27,912 nucleotides of DNA from Mycolicibacterium porcinum (GCA_001942045.1 MSTD01000025.1:1-27912); one strand, 5' to 3'. Shown: positions 1 to 8,793, numbered from the stretch's first letter. Numbers and translations are program-made. Notes: a model not told the origin generated them from the letters alone.

Positions 1-89
1 CGGGCCGCGATCGCCATCGACTCGGCCCGCGTGGCAGCGCTGACCTGATCGATCAGCTCCACATCAGACACGGACTCAGTGTCGAACAT
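1..89 (-). CDS. 13E12-repeat/DUF222 HNH endonuclease family protein, N-terminal fragment
   Basis: Only the first 29 codons lie in the window; the gene continues beyond base 1. The peptide begins MFDTESVSDVELID and continues QVSAATRAESMAIAA, which I recognise as the conserved N-terminus of the mycobacterial 13E12-repeat family. These proteins carry a DUF222 domain and usually a C-terminal HNH nuclease motif, which cannot be checked here. The ATG at 89-87 sits inside a perfect LexA box and 7 nt behind a TATACT hexamer, so the mRNA is probably leaderless and damage-inducible. M. tuberculosis members of this family are known LexA targets. The cellular role of the family is not established. Family assignment is fairly secure despite the short length, because sequence and regulatory site agree. 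Confidence 0.72.
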   Translation of the reverse strand, partial: MFDTESVSDVELIDQVSAATRAESMAIAA

Positions 90-97
90 GTGTTCGA
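82..97 (-). promoter_or_regulatory. LexA SOS box
   Basis: The plus strand reads TCGAACATGTGTTCGA, a perfect TCGAAC-N4-GTTCGA match to the mycobacterial SOS box. It overlaps the start codon of the minus-strand 13E12-type gene and lies directly downstream of its -10 hexamer, so bound LexA would block transcription initiation. Confidence 0.88.
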
Positions 98-119
98 GTA
101 TACCGCTGTGGGCCGACAC
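97..119 (-). promoter_or_regulatory. Promoter with -10 TATACT and RecA-NDp (PafBC)-like element
   Basis: On the minus strand GTGTCGGCC (119-111) is followed by 8 nt and TATACT (102-97). The RecA-independent DNA-damage motif of mycobacteria is TTGTCRGTG-N8-TAnnnT. Spacing and -10 fit exactly and 6 of 9 upstream positions match. The predicted transcription start falls on the ATG at 89. PafBC control is an inference; the -10 itself is good. Confidence 0.5.
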
Positions 120-134
120 GAGGGACGTGTTATC

Positions 135-205
135 TCAGGACATCGGTGACAGTTCTGTATCAGGACATCGGTGACAGTTGGCGTGTCAGGACATCGGTGA
201 CGGTT
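135..205 (+). repeat. Three tandem copies of the IS terminal sequence
   Basis: TCAGGACATCGGTGACAGTT occurs at 135-154 and 160-179, and with one change (GACGGTT) at 186-205. The start-to-start spacing is 25 and 26 bp. The other end of the element has one good inverted copy (560-579) and a weak second one near 536-556. Tandem terminal copies suggest multiple transposase-binding sites at this end. Confidence 0.85.
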
Positions 206-516
206 CATCGTTGTTGGGGCGGCCGCCGCGGGGTCGTCCGTTGCCGACGTATCTCACCCGGGTGCGGGTCGAGTGTGTTCGATGAGGACCTTGCCGTCGA
301 GGTCTGCCACGGTGATCTTGTCGCCGTCAGTGGCGACCAGGACCTGCGCTAGGCCGTGCTGGCCGTCGACTTTCGCGCGTTTGTGCAACTCGTAGAACGA
401 CTTTCGAGAGATGCCGTGCTCAGCGTAGAACGTCGAGACCGCCCCGCGGGCGCATCGTCAGGCCACTGCAAGATCGCAAGGCGGACGAGAGGATCGATGG
501 GTTCATGAGCAGCCAC
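205..516 (-). pseudogene. IS481-family transposase remnant (N-terminus joined to C-terminus)
   Basis: From a GTG at 516 the minus strand reads VAAHEPIDPLVRLAILQWPD, the usual transposase N-terminus. A frameshift near 440 leads to the frame encoding AEHGISRKSFYELHKRAK, the helix-turn-helix start. Near 365 the reading runs directly into QVLVATDGDKITVADLDGKV and LIEHTRPAPG, which is normally the C-terminal tail. A missing base after the APG codons (about 260) then shifts the final residues (RYVGNGRP in another frame). The whole integrase core with its DDE catalytic residues is gone. No functional transposase can be made. Confidence 0.75.
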
Positions 517-612
517 CACCGAAACTTTGGGGCAGAAGTGTCACCACCAAAACCACCTGAACTGTCACCAATGTCCTGAGACATCACATACGCCGAAATG
601 AATCCGACGGGA

Positions 613-1284
613 CTACTCCGGATGCTCCCGCTCCCCGTGCAGGTCGATCACCCCAGCCCGGATCAGGATCAGGACACTGACGGCAAGCACCCACAGCGGG
701 AACGCCAGCACGATCCACATACTGACATTGCCTGCGATCAGAAGGCCCACTGCGACAAGGTAAGTCGCGTACACGAGCGGGCGCGGCATCAAGCCGGTCT
801 TGAGCCAGATCGTCGCCAGCGACATCATGAACACGGCAGCCATCCGGACGCCGTAGGTCTTGCTCAGCGCCATCAACACCATCTGCCCGAATGTGGCGAC
901 GTGGCTGTAGGCGTCGGCGTCCGAGATCCCGGCCCGGCTGGCGATCAGCCCGGCACCGACAGCTGAGGAAACGAACATCATCGCCAAGAACAGGATTCCG
1001 CTGCCGAGGAACACCGACGAGAAGAACCGATCCTCGTAGCGGCCGAAGCCGTCACGCACCACCCCGATGAACCACAAGAACGCGATGCCGGCGAACGGCA
1101 TCAACACCGACGCCACGCGCAGCCGGGTGGTCGCGCCGTCGATCCATTGCGAACCCGGCTCGGCGCCCTCGGGCAGCGCGGTGCGGATCAGTACCAGGGC
1201 CACTCCGAACAGCACGGCGAACAACACGCCGGCCAGCGCAGCCGCCCGCGGCGTAGACAAGCGGTGCAAATGTTGTTGGACCAC
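613..1284 (-). CDS. Polytopic membrane protein of unknown function
   Basis: I do not recognise the family. With the GTG at 1284 the product is 223 aa and starts MVQQHLHRLSTPRAAALAG. It has about six hydrophobic stretches, for example AAALAGVLFAVLFGVALVL near the N-terminus, SVLMPFAGIAFLWFIGVV, and FFSSVFLGSGILFLAMMFV, with a long loop after the first. No catalytic motif stands out. The frame stays open to an ATG at 1332 and beyond, but codons upstream of 1284 have poor GC3 and a Cys/His-rich translation unlike a membrane protein N-terminus, so I prefer the shorter form. It lies downstream of the thioesterase on the same strand with a gap of about 146 bp, so it could be the tail of the purA operon or independent. 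Codon bias elsewhere supports real coding. Confidence 0.65.
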   Translation of the reverse strand: MVQQHLHRLSTPRAAALAGVLFAVLFGVALVLIRTALPEGAEPGSQWIDGATTRLRVASVLMPFAGIAFLWFIGVVRDGFGRYEDRFFSSVFLGSGILFLAMMFVSSAVGAGLIASRAGISDADAYSHVATFGQMVLMALSKTYGVRMAAVFMMSLATIWLKTGLMPRPLVYATYLVAVGLLIAGNVSMWIVLAFPLWVLAVSVLILIRAGVIDLHGEREHPE

Positions 1285-1430
1285 GCCGTCATGGTGACAC
1301 CCAACGCCACAAAGTGCGGGGGCACGCGCCATTCGATGCCCAATCGAGTCCGGTATTTTTTGCCCCACGATGACCGCGGAGCCCAGGTTTTACCGTGGCG
1401 CGGTGCTCAGGTCGACGGCGGCCGCACGGC

Positions 1431-3364
<1,934 letters not shown>

Positions 3365-3454
3365 CTAATCTTCCGCACTAATGTGATGCAGCCGGTAGGT
3401 CACCTTATCCCAGCTCACGCCAGGAACACATTTCTCTGACCCCGAGGAGCAGTT

Positions 3455-4036
3455 TTGACCACCTCAGACGGGGTTGCGGTGGTCGGTACGGGGCCCGTTC
3501 CGCGCCCGCTCCGCAACCTGCCACAACTAGATCTCGACGACCTCGGCACGGCCCGCAGACTGGTCGTGACCGGCGGTGAAGCCGAGCTCGCCGCCGTACT
3601 GAGCGCGTTGCTGCGGGCAGACCGACTCGACGTCGAGGTCGCCGCGGCCTCTGGCATCTGGTCGGCCCGCCGCGCCCTCAGGGCGCCCGCCCGGCGTGTC
3701 CCGCTGATCCGCGACGAGACGGGAACGGTGCTGGTCAACGCGGCGCAGTGGCGCGGACCCGATGGTGGACCCGTCGAGGGTGAAGCCATCGTCGACGACA
3801 TCGTGCTGTTCGACGGCGAGGCGCCGGGGGTCCGGGTCGAACCCACGCTGAGCATGCCCGGACTGCGCGCGAGCGTGCTGTCGGACCGGGGCCGACCGCG
3901 CCGCTGGGTGGCCGGACGCGCCGCACAGCTGGGCACACCGGGTGCGCAGGTCATCCGCGACGGCGTGCCCGCGCCGCGGACCGTCCGACGCTCGACGTTC
4001 TACCGGCACACCGAGGGTTGGCTGCGCGTCGGCTGA
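3455..4036 (+). CDS. Conserved mycobacterial protein (Rv0358-like), unknown function
   Basis: The 193-aa soluble protein has no signal peptide or membrane segment and no motif I can name. Near its N-terminus is a short glycine-containing strand (RRLVVTGGEAELAAVLSALL), and basic residues are dense in the middle and C-terminus (SARRALRAPARRVPLIRD, TPGAQVIRDGVPAPRTVRRS), so nucleic-acid or nucleotide binding is possible but unproven. The TTG start is chosen because GAGGAG lies 6-7 nt upstream at about 3443-3448. It begins about 105 bp from the divergent purA start and is followed by the protease gene after a gap of about 50 bp. Position and length correspond to Rv0358. Confidence 0.75.
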   Translation: MTTSDGVAVVGTGPVPRPLRNLPQLDLDDLGTARRLVVTGGEAELAAVLSALLRADRLDVEVAAASGIWSARRALRAPARRVPLIRDETGTVLVNAAQWRGPDGGPVEGEAIVDDIVLFDGEAPGVRVEPTLSMPGLRASVLSDRGRPRRWVAGRAAQLGTPGAQVIRDGVPAPRTVRRSTFYRHTEGWLRVG

Positions 4037-4087
4037 GCTGCGCCCAAGGGGAGGCTGAGCCAGGCCGGATTGCCGTAGCGTCGAATC

Positions 4088-4867
4088 GTGAACATCCGCC
4101 CGCTGCATCAGTCGGTCCGGCCCAGCCCGGTATTCCTGGCCGTCGTCGCGCTCACCGCCGCGGGCGGGGTGGTGGCCTGGCTCGCGGCCGACAACATCAA
4201 GCCGCTGTCCTACGTCGGCGTCTTCATTCTGGTGATCGCGGGCTGGCTGGTGTCGCTGTGCCTCCATGAATTCGGCCATGCCTTCACCGCCTGGCGGTTC
4301 GGGGACCACGACGTCGCGGTGCGCGGGTATCTGACGCTGAACCCGTTCAAGTACTCCCATCCCCTGCTGTCGCTGGGATTTCCGGTGCTCGTCATCGCCC
4401 TCGGCGGCATCGGGTTGCCCGGTGGGGCGGTCTATGTCCGCACTTCGTGGATGACGGCCCGGCAGAAAACCCTGGTCAGCCTGGCCGGTCCGGCGGCCAA
4501 CCTGGTGCTGGCGGTCCTGCTGCTCGGCGTCACCCGAATCTTCTTCGACCCGACCCACAGCGTGTTCTGGTCCGGCCTGGCGTTCCTGGGGTTCCTGCAG
4601 GTCACCGCGGTCGTGCTGAACCTGCTTCCGGTTCCCGGGCTGGACGGCTACGGCGCACTGGAACCGCACCTGAGCCCCGACACGCAACGGGCCCTCGAGC
4701 CGGCCAAGCAGTGGGGCCTGTTCATCCTGCTGATCCTGCTGTTCACGCCGACGCTGAACCGCTGGTTCTTCTCGGTGGTGTTCTGGTTCGTCGACCTCTC
4801 CGGCGTGCCCAGCCAGCTGGTGTCGATCGGCAGTCAGCTGACCCGGTTCTGGTCCGCCTGGCTCTGA
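4088..4867 (+). CDS. Site-2 protease family membrane metalloprotease (Rv0359-like)
   Basis: The 259-aa product is a polytopic intramembrane zinc protease. The zinc motif HEFGH is at residues 60-64 (His60, Glu61, His64) at the end of a hydrophobic helix. The second motif NLLPVPGLDGYGAL (Asn178, Asp186) supplies the third zinc ligand as in the NPDG element of S2P enzymes. About five or six membrane segments are visible. No PDZ or CBS domain is present, so it is a minimal S2P. Substrates are unknown; family members cleave membrane-bound anti-sigma factors or peptides. The GTG start gives MNIRPLHQSVRPSPVFLAVV, a short cytosolic stretch before the first helix. Confidence 0.88.
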   Translation: MNIRPLHQSVRPSPVFLAVVALTAAGGVVAWLAADNIKPLSYVGVFILVIAGWLVSLCLHEFGHAFTAWRFGDHDVAVRGYLTLNPFKYSHPLLSLGFPVLVIALGGIGLPGGAVYVRTSWMTARQKTLVSLAGPAANLVLAVLLLGVTRIFFDPTHSVFWSGLAFLGFLQVTAVVLNLLPVPGLDGYGALEPHLSPDTQRALEPAKQWGLFILLILLFTPTLNRWFFSVVFWFVDLSGVPSQLVSIGSQLTRFWSAWL

Positions 4868-4870
4868 CGC

Positions 4871-4900
4871 TTGCCACATATGCGTACTTCCGCATATATT
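4871..4900 (+). promoter_or_regulatory. Leaderless promoter of the CDF transporter gene
   Basis: TTGCCA (4871-4876) and TATATT (4895-4900) are separated by 18 bp. The predicted start of transcription is at or next to the ATG at 4908, and no Shine-Dalgarno sequence fits in between, so the transcript should be leaderless. Confidence 0.6.
4878..4897. promoter_or_regulatory. Operator-like palindrome in the CDF promoter (ArsR/SmtB-type candidate)
   Basis: ATATGCG (4878-4884) and CGCATAT (4891-4897) form a perfect 7-bp inverted repeat with a 6-bp spacer. It fills the space between the -35 and -10 hexamers. An ATAT-rich imperfect 7-6-7 type repeat next to a metal efflux gene resembles operators of ArsR/SmtB metal sensors. 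The regulator is not encoded in this window, so it would have to act in trans. Confidence 0.6.
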
Positions 4901-4907
4901 TCGGGAC

Positions 4908-5804
4908 ATGGGTGCCGGCCACGATCACAGCCACAGCAGCGATACCCGCGTCAGCAGGATGATCATCGCCGCGGCGATCCTCAGCGCGTTCTTCGTCCTG
5001 GAGTTGGTCACCGCACTGCTGATCAACTCGATCGCTTTGCTCGCCGACGCCGGCCACATGCTCACCGACCTGGTCGCGATGTTCATGGGGTTGACCGCGG
5101 TACTGCTGGCCAAGCGCGGCAGCTCATCGCCGGCCCGCACCTACGGCTGGCACCGGGCGGAGGTCTTCACCGCCGTGGCCAACGCCGCCCTCCTGCTGGG
5201 CGTCGCGGCCTTCATCCTGTACGAGGCGTTCGAACGGCTCGGCAATGCGCCCGAGGTTCCTGGCGTGCCGATGATCGTCGTCGCGCTCGCCGGTTTGGCC
5301 GCCAACGCGGTCGTGGTGTTGCTGCTGCGCTCGCAGTCCAAGGACAGCCTGGCGGTCAAGGGCGCATACATGGAGGTCATGGCCGACACCGTCGGCAGCA
5401 TCGGCGTCCTGATCGCCGGCATCGTCACCGTCACCACCGGCTGGCCTTATGCCGACGTGGTGGTCGCGGTCCTGGTCGCCCTGTGGGTGCTGCCGCGGGC
5501 CATCGCATTGGCCCGCGCCGCGCTGCGAATCCTGAGCGAATCGTCGCCGCAGCACATCGACGTGAACGAACTGCGGACCGCGCTCGAATCGGTGGACGGC
5601 GTGACCGAGGTACACGATCTGCACGTGTGGACGCTCGTTCCCGGCAAGGACATGGTCACCGCGCACCTGACCAGCAGTGCCGACACCGCTCGAGTGCTCG
5701 ACGACGCCCGCGCAGTACTGAACGCTCGCGGGCTGGCACACGCCACCGTTCAGGTGGAGCCGCCCAACTCAGCCGAAGACTGCTCCTGCGAAGCGAAGGA
5801 CTGA
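4908..5804 (+). CDS. Cation diffusion facilitator (CDF/CzcD-like) metal efflux protein
   Basis: This 298-aa inner-membrane antiporter should export divalent metal ions, most likely zinc, in exchange for protons. It has a His-rich start (GHDHSHS), six predicted membrane helices, and a C-terminal cytosolic domain (from about residue 210) with the metallochaperone-like VHDLHVWTL motif. In helix 2 the metal site is His50-x3-Asp54 (HMLTD), preceded by Asp47. In helix 5 the usual His is replaced: Glu156-x3-Asp160 (EVMAD). The C-terminus ends in CSCEAKD, two cysteines that could bind metal. The start is fixed by the -10 hexamer 7 nt upstream. I do not recall this gene at the corresponding site in M. 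tuberculosis, so it may be an insertion specific to environmental species. Confidence 0.92.
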   Translation: MGAGHDHSHSSDTRVSRMIIAAAILSAFFVLELVTALLINSIALLADAGHMLTDLVAMFMGLTAVLLAKRGSSSPARTYGWHRAEVFTAVANAALLLGVAAFILYEAFERLGNAPEVPGVPMIVVALAGLAANAVVVLLLRSQSKDSLAVKGAYMEVMADTVGSIGVLIAGIVTVTTGWPYADVVVAVLVALWVLPRAIALARAALRILSESSPQHIDVNELRTALESVDGVTEVHDLHVWTLVPGKDMVTAHLTSSADTARVLDDARAVLNARGLAHATVQVEPPNSAEDCSCEAKD

Positions 5805-5809
5805 GAGCC

Positions 5810-6226
5810 CTAGGCCAGGCCGAGCTCGCCGCGCGCGGACGGATCGCAGTCATCGAGCAGATCGAGACACCGCTGGAACTCGTCGGTCTCGCCGATGTCG
5901 TCGGCGGCCCGGGCCAGCGCGGCCACACATCGCAGGAAGCCCTGATTCGGCTCATGAGCGAACGGCACCGGGCCGAAACCCTTCCAGCCGTTGCGGCGCA
6001 ACTGGTCGAGCCCGCGGTGATATCCGGTGCGGGCGTACGCATATGCGGTGACGGCTTTGTCGTCGGCGAGCGCCTGCTCGGCAAGCACCGCCCATGCGAT
6101 CGACGCCGACGGGTGGGCGGCGGCCACCACGGCGGCCTTCTCACCCGCAGCCAATTCGTCCTCGGCGTCGGGGTCCCCGGGAAGGAGCACCGGATCCGGC
6201 CCCAACAAATCACCCATCCGTGTCAT
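5810..6226 (-). CDS. DUF3151 family protein (Rv0360c-like)
   Basis: The 138-aa soluble protein starts MTRMGDLLGPDP and is very similar, from memory, to Rv0360c, a conserved actinobacterial protein of unknown function. Characteristic stretches are AAHPSASIAWAVLAEQALAD, AYAYARTGYHRGLDQLRRNG and GETDEFQRCLDLLDDCDP, which suggest tandem helical hairpins of TPR character. The open frame extends further upstream, but the family start fits the ATG at 6226. It converges on the CDF gene with only 5 bp between the stop codons and is divergent from the Rv0361-like gene. Confidence 0.85.
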   Translation of the reverse strand: MTRMGDLLGPDPVLLPGDPDAEDELAAGEKAAVVAAAHPSASIAWAVLAEQALADDKAVTAYAYARTGYHRGLDQLRRNGWKGFGPVPFAHEPNQGFLRCVAALARAADDIGETDEFQRCLDLLDDCDPSARGELGLA

Positions 6227-6290
6227 GGGCCTATTGTGCACCGACGGATAAGCTCCACCGGTACCGACGTACGGGAGGACCGCAGCAGGG

Positions 6291-7091
6291 ATGTCGAACC
6301 CAACGGGACCTGACGAGCAGGCTGGACCACCCACCGATCACAGTGATACGCCGACCGAGCAGGTCGAGTTGCCCCGGATGTCAGACGGGACCGAGCCGGC
6401 CACCGAGATCATCGGCTCACCCGACGCTGTCACCGAGGCAGTGGCACGCAGCGAAGAGCGACGTTTCACCGCACCGTCCGGATTCGACGGGTCGACGCAG
6501 AAGATCGACACTCCTCCCGATCCGGAGACCGAGGTCTTCGCCCCACCCGCCGAGGGTGACACCGTCGCCGCCGAGGTACCGAAAGGCGCTGCCCCACAAG
6601 TCATCCCACCGCGCGAGGAGCAGGATCAGAAGCCAGCGCCCGCCGCCCGCCGGAGCTGGGGCTGGGTCGTCGCGGTCGTGCTGGTGATCGCGGCACTCGT
6701 GGCGATCGCGGTGCTCGGCACCGTCCTGCTGACCCGCAAATCGTCGTCGGCCGCCTCCCAGGAGGACGACGTCCGCGAGACCATCCAGAACTTCGACTCG
6801 GCCATCCAGCGCGGCGACCTGGCCGCCCTGCGGTCGATGACCTGCGGCACCACCAGCGACAACTACGTCAAGTACGACCAGAAGGCCTGGGACGAGACCC
6901 ACGCCCGGGTGGCCGCGGCCAAGCAATACCCCGTGGTGGCCAGCATCGACCAGGTGGTCGTCAACGGCGACCACGCCGAAGCCAATGTCACCAGCTTCAT
7001 GGCGTTCGCCCCGCAAACCCGATCGACCCGCAGCTTCGACCTCCAGTTCCGCGACAATCAGTGGAAGATCTGCCAGGCGCCCACCGGTTAA
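6291..7091 (+). CDS. Single-pass membrane protein with extracytoplasmic Rv0361-like domain
   Basis: The 266-aa protein has three parts. Residues 1-120 are Pro/Glu/Thr-rich, acidic and probably disordered in the cytoplasm. Residues 123-148 form one membrane helix (WGWVVAVVLVIAALVAIAVL). Residues 150-266 form an external domain of the NTF2-like/DUF4878 type: DVRETIQNFDSAIQRGDLAA starts a helix typical of that fold, and RSFDLQFRDNQWKICQAPTG ends it, with cysteines at both ends of the domain (SMTCGT, KICQA) that could form a disulfide. GGGAGG occurs about 15 nt upstream of the ATG. It is followed after 9 bp by the CHAP gene, so the two probably form an operon and may act together at the cell envelope. 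Confidence 0.8.
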   Translation: MSNPTGPDEQAGPPTDHSDTPTEQVELPRMSDGTEPATEIIGSPDAVTEAVARSEERRFTAPSGFDGSTQKIDTPPDPETEVFAPPAEGDTVAAEVPKGAAPQVIPPREEQDQKPAPAARRSWGWVVAVVLVIAALVAIAVLGTVLLTRKSSSAASQEDDVRETIQNFDSAIQRGDLAALRSMTCGTTSDNYVKYDQKAWDETHARVAAAKQYPVVASIDQVVVNGDHAEANVTSFMAFAPQTRSTRSFDLQFRDNQWKICQAPTG

Positions 7092-7100
7092 CCTGATCGG

Positions 7101-7691
7101 GTGACGCTGCGCGGACCCAGGCTCTGGTTGGCATTGTGTGCACTCGGCGCGGTCGTCGTCGTGGGTCTGGCCGCCCTGTTGGTGCGGGATCCGGACTCCG
7201 TGCTCGACGTCCTACCCGGCAAACGCGTGGCCTTTCCCGAGCTCGACCGCGCCGCACTCGATCCGGCCCAGGCGCGCATCGTCGACGTGCTGCGCGCGCA
7301 ATACGAGGACCAGCCCGGCGGCAGCCATTTTTCCGAGGGCATCGAGGAGCCGTGGTGCGCCGACTTCGTCAGCTGGGTGCTCAACGAGGCGGGGCAGCCA
7401 CTGACCAACCCGAATTCGGGCAGCTGGCGGATCCCGGGCGTCTACACGTTGCAGGAGTACTACCAGGCAGCCGGCCGCTTCGCGGAACCGAACGGTTACC
7501 GGCCGCACACCGGTGACGTGGTGATGTACGCCGACGGCAGCCCGCTCGGGTTGCACACGAATTTCGTTGTGGCCACGAATGACAACGCGATCACCACAGT
7601 CGGCGGCAACGAGGAGGGCGGCATCCGCGTGCACACCCTCGACGACGCCGAGATCGCGGGCATCCTGGGGTACGGCAGGCTGGCCGCCTGA
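7101..7691 (+). CDS. Membrane-anchored CHAP-domain protein (putative peptidoglycan amidase/endopeptidase)
   Basis: The 196-aa product has an N-terminal membrane anchor (residues 8-28, WLALCALGAVVVVGLAALLV) and then a CHAP-like papain-fold domain. The expected catalytic residues are visible: Cys86 in EEPWCADFVSWVL, His152 in GLHTNFVV, and Asn170 in VGGNEEGG. CHAP enzymes cut peptide or amide bonds in peptidoglycan stems, so it would act in the periplasmic space. The GTG start lies 9 bp after the stop of the Rv0361-like gene, pointing to co-transcription. In M. tuberculosis, as I recall, mgtE (Rv0362) occupies this position before fba; here the CHAP gene stands instead. It converges with fba with a 4-bp gap. 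Confidence 0.85.
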   Translation: MTLRGPRLWLALCALGAVVVVGLAALLVRDPDSVLDVLPGKRVAFPELDRAALDPAQARIVDVLRAQYEDQPGGSHFSEGIEEPWCADFVSWVLNEAGQPLTNPNSGSWRIPGVYTLQEYYQAAGRFAEPNGYRPHTGDVVMYADGSPLGLHTNFVVATNDNAITTVGGNEEGGIRVHTLDDAEIAGILGYGRLAA

Positions 7692-7695
7692 GTAG

Positions 7696-8733
7696 CTAGG
7701 CGCCGGTGACGCTGCGCCCGGCGCTGTGCAGGTCGTTGCAAGCCTCGATGACCCGTTCGGACATCGACGCCTCGGCCTTCTTCAGGTAGCTGCGCGGGTC
7801 GTAGACCTTCTTGTTGCCCACTTCGCCGTCCACTTTCAGAACACCGTCGTAGTTGGTGAACATGTGCGCCGCCAGGGGCCGGGTGAAGGCGTACTGGGTG
7901 TCGGTGTCGACATTCATCTTCACCACGCCGTACTTCAGGGAATCCTCGATCTCGGACTTCAGCGAACCGGACCCGCCGTGGAAGACGAAGTCGAAAGGCT
8001 TTGCGTCACTGCCCAATCCGAGCTTGGCGGCGGCGACGCGCTGCCCCTCGGCCAGCACCTCGGGCTTGAGCACGACATTGCCGGGCTTGTACACGCCGTG
8101 CACGTTGCCGAACGTCGCGGCCAGCAGGTAAGCCCCCTGCTCACCGGCGCCCAGCGCGTCGATGGTCTTCTCGAAATCCTCCGAGGAGGTGTAGAGCTTC
8201 TCGTTGATCTCGGCTTCGACCCCGTCCTCTTCACCGCCGACCACACCGATCTCGACCTCGAGGACGATCTTGGCCGCCGCCGCGAGCTTCAGCAGTTCCT
8301 GCGCGATGGTCAGGTTCTCGTCGATCGGGACCGCCGAGCCGTCCCACATGTGCGACTGGAACAGCGGGTTGCGGCCCGCGGCGACCCGCTCGGCCGAGAT
8401 GGCCAGCAGCGGCCGCACATAGGTGTCCAGCTTGTCCTTCGGACAGTGGTCGGTGTGCAGGGCCACCGTGATCGGGTACCTGTCGGCGATCACATGGGCG
8501 AACTCAGCCAGCGCCACGGCGCCGGTCACCATGTCCTTGACTCCCAGCCCCGAGGCGAACTCGGCGCCACCGGTCGAGAACTGGATGATGCCGTCGCTAC
8601 CCGCGTCGGCAAAACCCTTGATGGCGGCGTTGATCGTCTCCGACGACGTGCAGTTGATGGCCGGGAACGCGAACGAATGCTCCTTGGCCCGGCCCAGCAT
8701 CTCGGCATAGACCTCAGGCGTGGCGATCGGCAT
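7696..8733 (-). CDS. fba: Class II fructose-1,6-bisphosphate aldolase
   Basis: The 345-aa zinc enzyme cleaves fructose-1,6-bisphosphate to dihydroxyacetone phosphate and glyceraldehyde-3-phosphate in glycolysis, and runs the reverse in gluconeogenesis. HTDHCPKDK holds Asp95 (catalytic) and the zinc ligand His96. The zinc/substrate region GNVHGVYKPGN, the phosphate loop FHGGSGS and NVDTDTQYAFTRP are all intact. The sequence is close to Rv0363c over its full length. I chose the ATG at 8733 (MPIATPEVYAEML) over an in-frame ATG 15 bp upstream because GGAAGGA lies correctly before 8733 and the family starts there. It is divergent from the DedA gene. Confidence 0.97.
   Translation of the reverse strand: MPIATPEVYAEMLGRAKEHSFAFPAINCTSSETINAAIKGFADAGSDGIIQFSTGGAEFASGLGVKDMVTGAVALAEFAHVIADRYPITVALHTDHCPKDKLDTYVRPLLAISAERVAAGRNPLFQSHMWDGSAVPIDENLTIAQELLKLAAAAKIVLEVEIGVVGGEEDGVEAEINEKLYTSSEDFEKTIDALGAGEQGAYLLAATFGNVHGVYKPGNVVLKPEVLAEGQRVAAAKLGLGSDAKPFDFVFHGGSGSLKSEIEDSLKYGVVKMNVDTDTQYAFTRPLAAHMFTNYDGVLKVDGEVGNKKVYDPRSYLKKAEASMSERVIEACNDLHSAGRSVTGA
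7700..7724 (+). terminator. Possible stem-loop at the convergent CHAP/fba junction
   Basis: GCGCCGG (7700-7706) and CCGGCGC (7718-7724) form a 7-bp GC stem with an 11-nt loop. It lies just past the CHAP stop codon and inside the last fba codons. There is no T-tract, so function as a terminator is uncertain. Confidence 0.3.
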
Positions 8734-8793
8734 GGCTTGTCCTTCCATCTGGACGCGAGTTATCGCAGGTGAAGACCGCTGGTGGGGCCCAGG

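Larger units (their letters stand above)
131..583 (-). mobile_element. Degenerate, internally deleted IS481-family element
   Basis: Both ends carry the same terminal sequence in inverted orientation: TATCTCAGGACATCGGTGAC from 131, and the complement of 564-583 reads TGTCTCAGGACATTGGTGAC. Between them, on the minus strand, remain only the beginning and the end of an IS481-type transposase, joined near base 365 and broken by frameshifts. The intact family is about 1.2-1.5 kb; this copy is about 450 bp, so it cannot transpose by itself. I could not identify a convincing target-site duplication. It separates the 13E12-type gene from the membrane protein gene. Confidence 0.75.

Noticed and set aside
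121..595. Target-site duplication flanking the IS remnant
   Set aside because: Sequences just outside 131 and 583 show no convincing direct repeat, so exact insertion boundaries could not be confirmed this way.
4871..6313. A 480-codon plus-strand frame overlapping the CDF and DUF3151 genes
   Set aside because: The CDF frame has clear motifs and better codon usage. The alternative is Arg/Gly/His-rich, a typical frame shadow.
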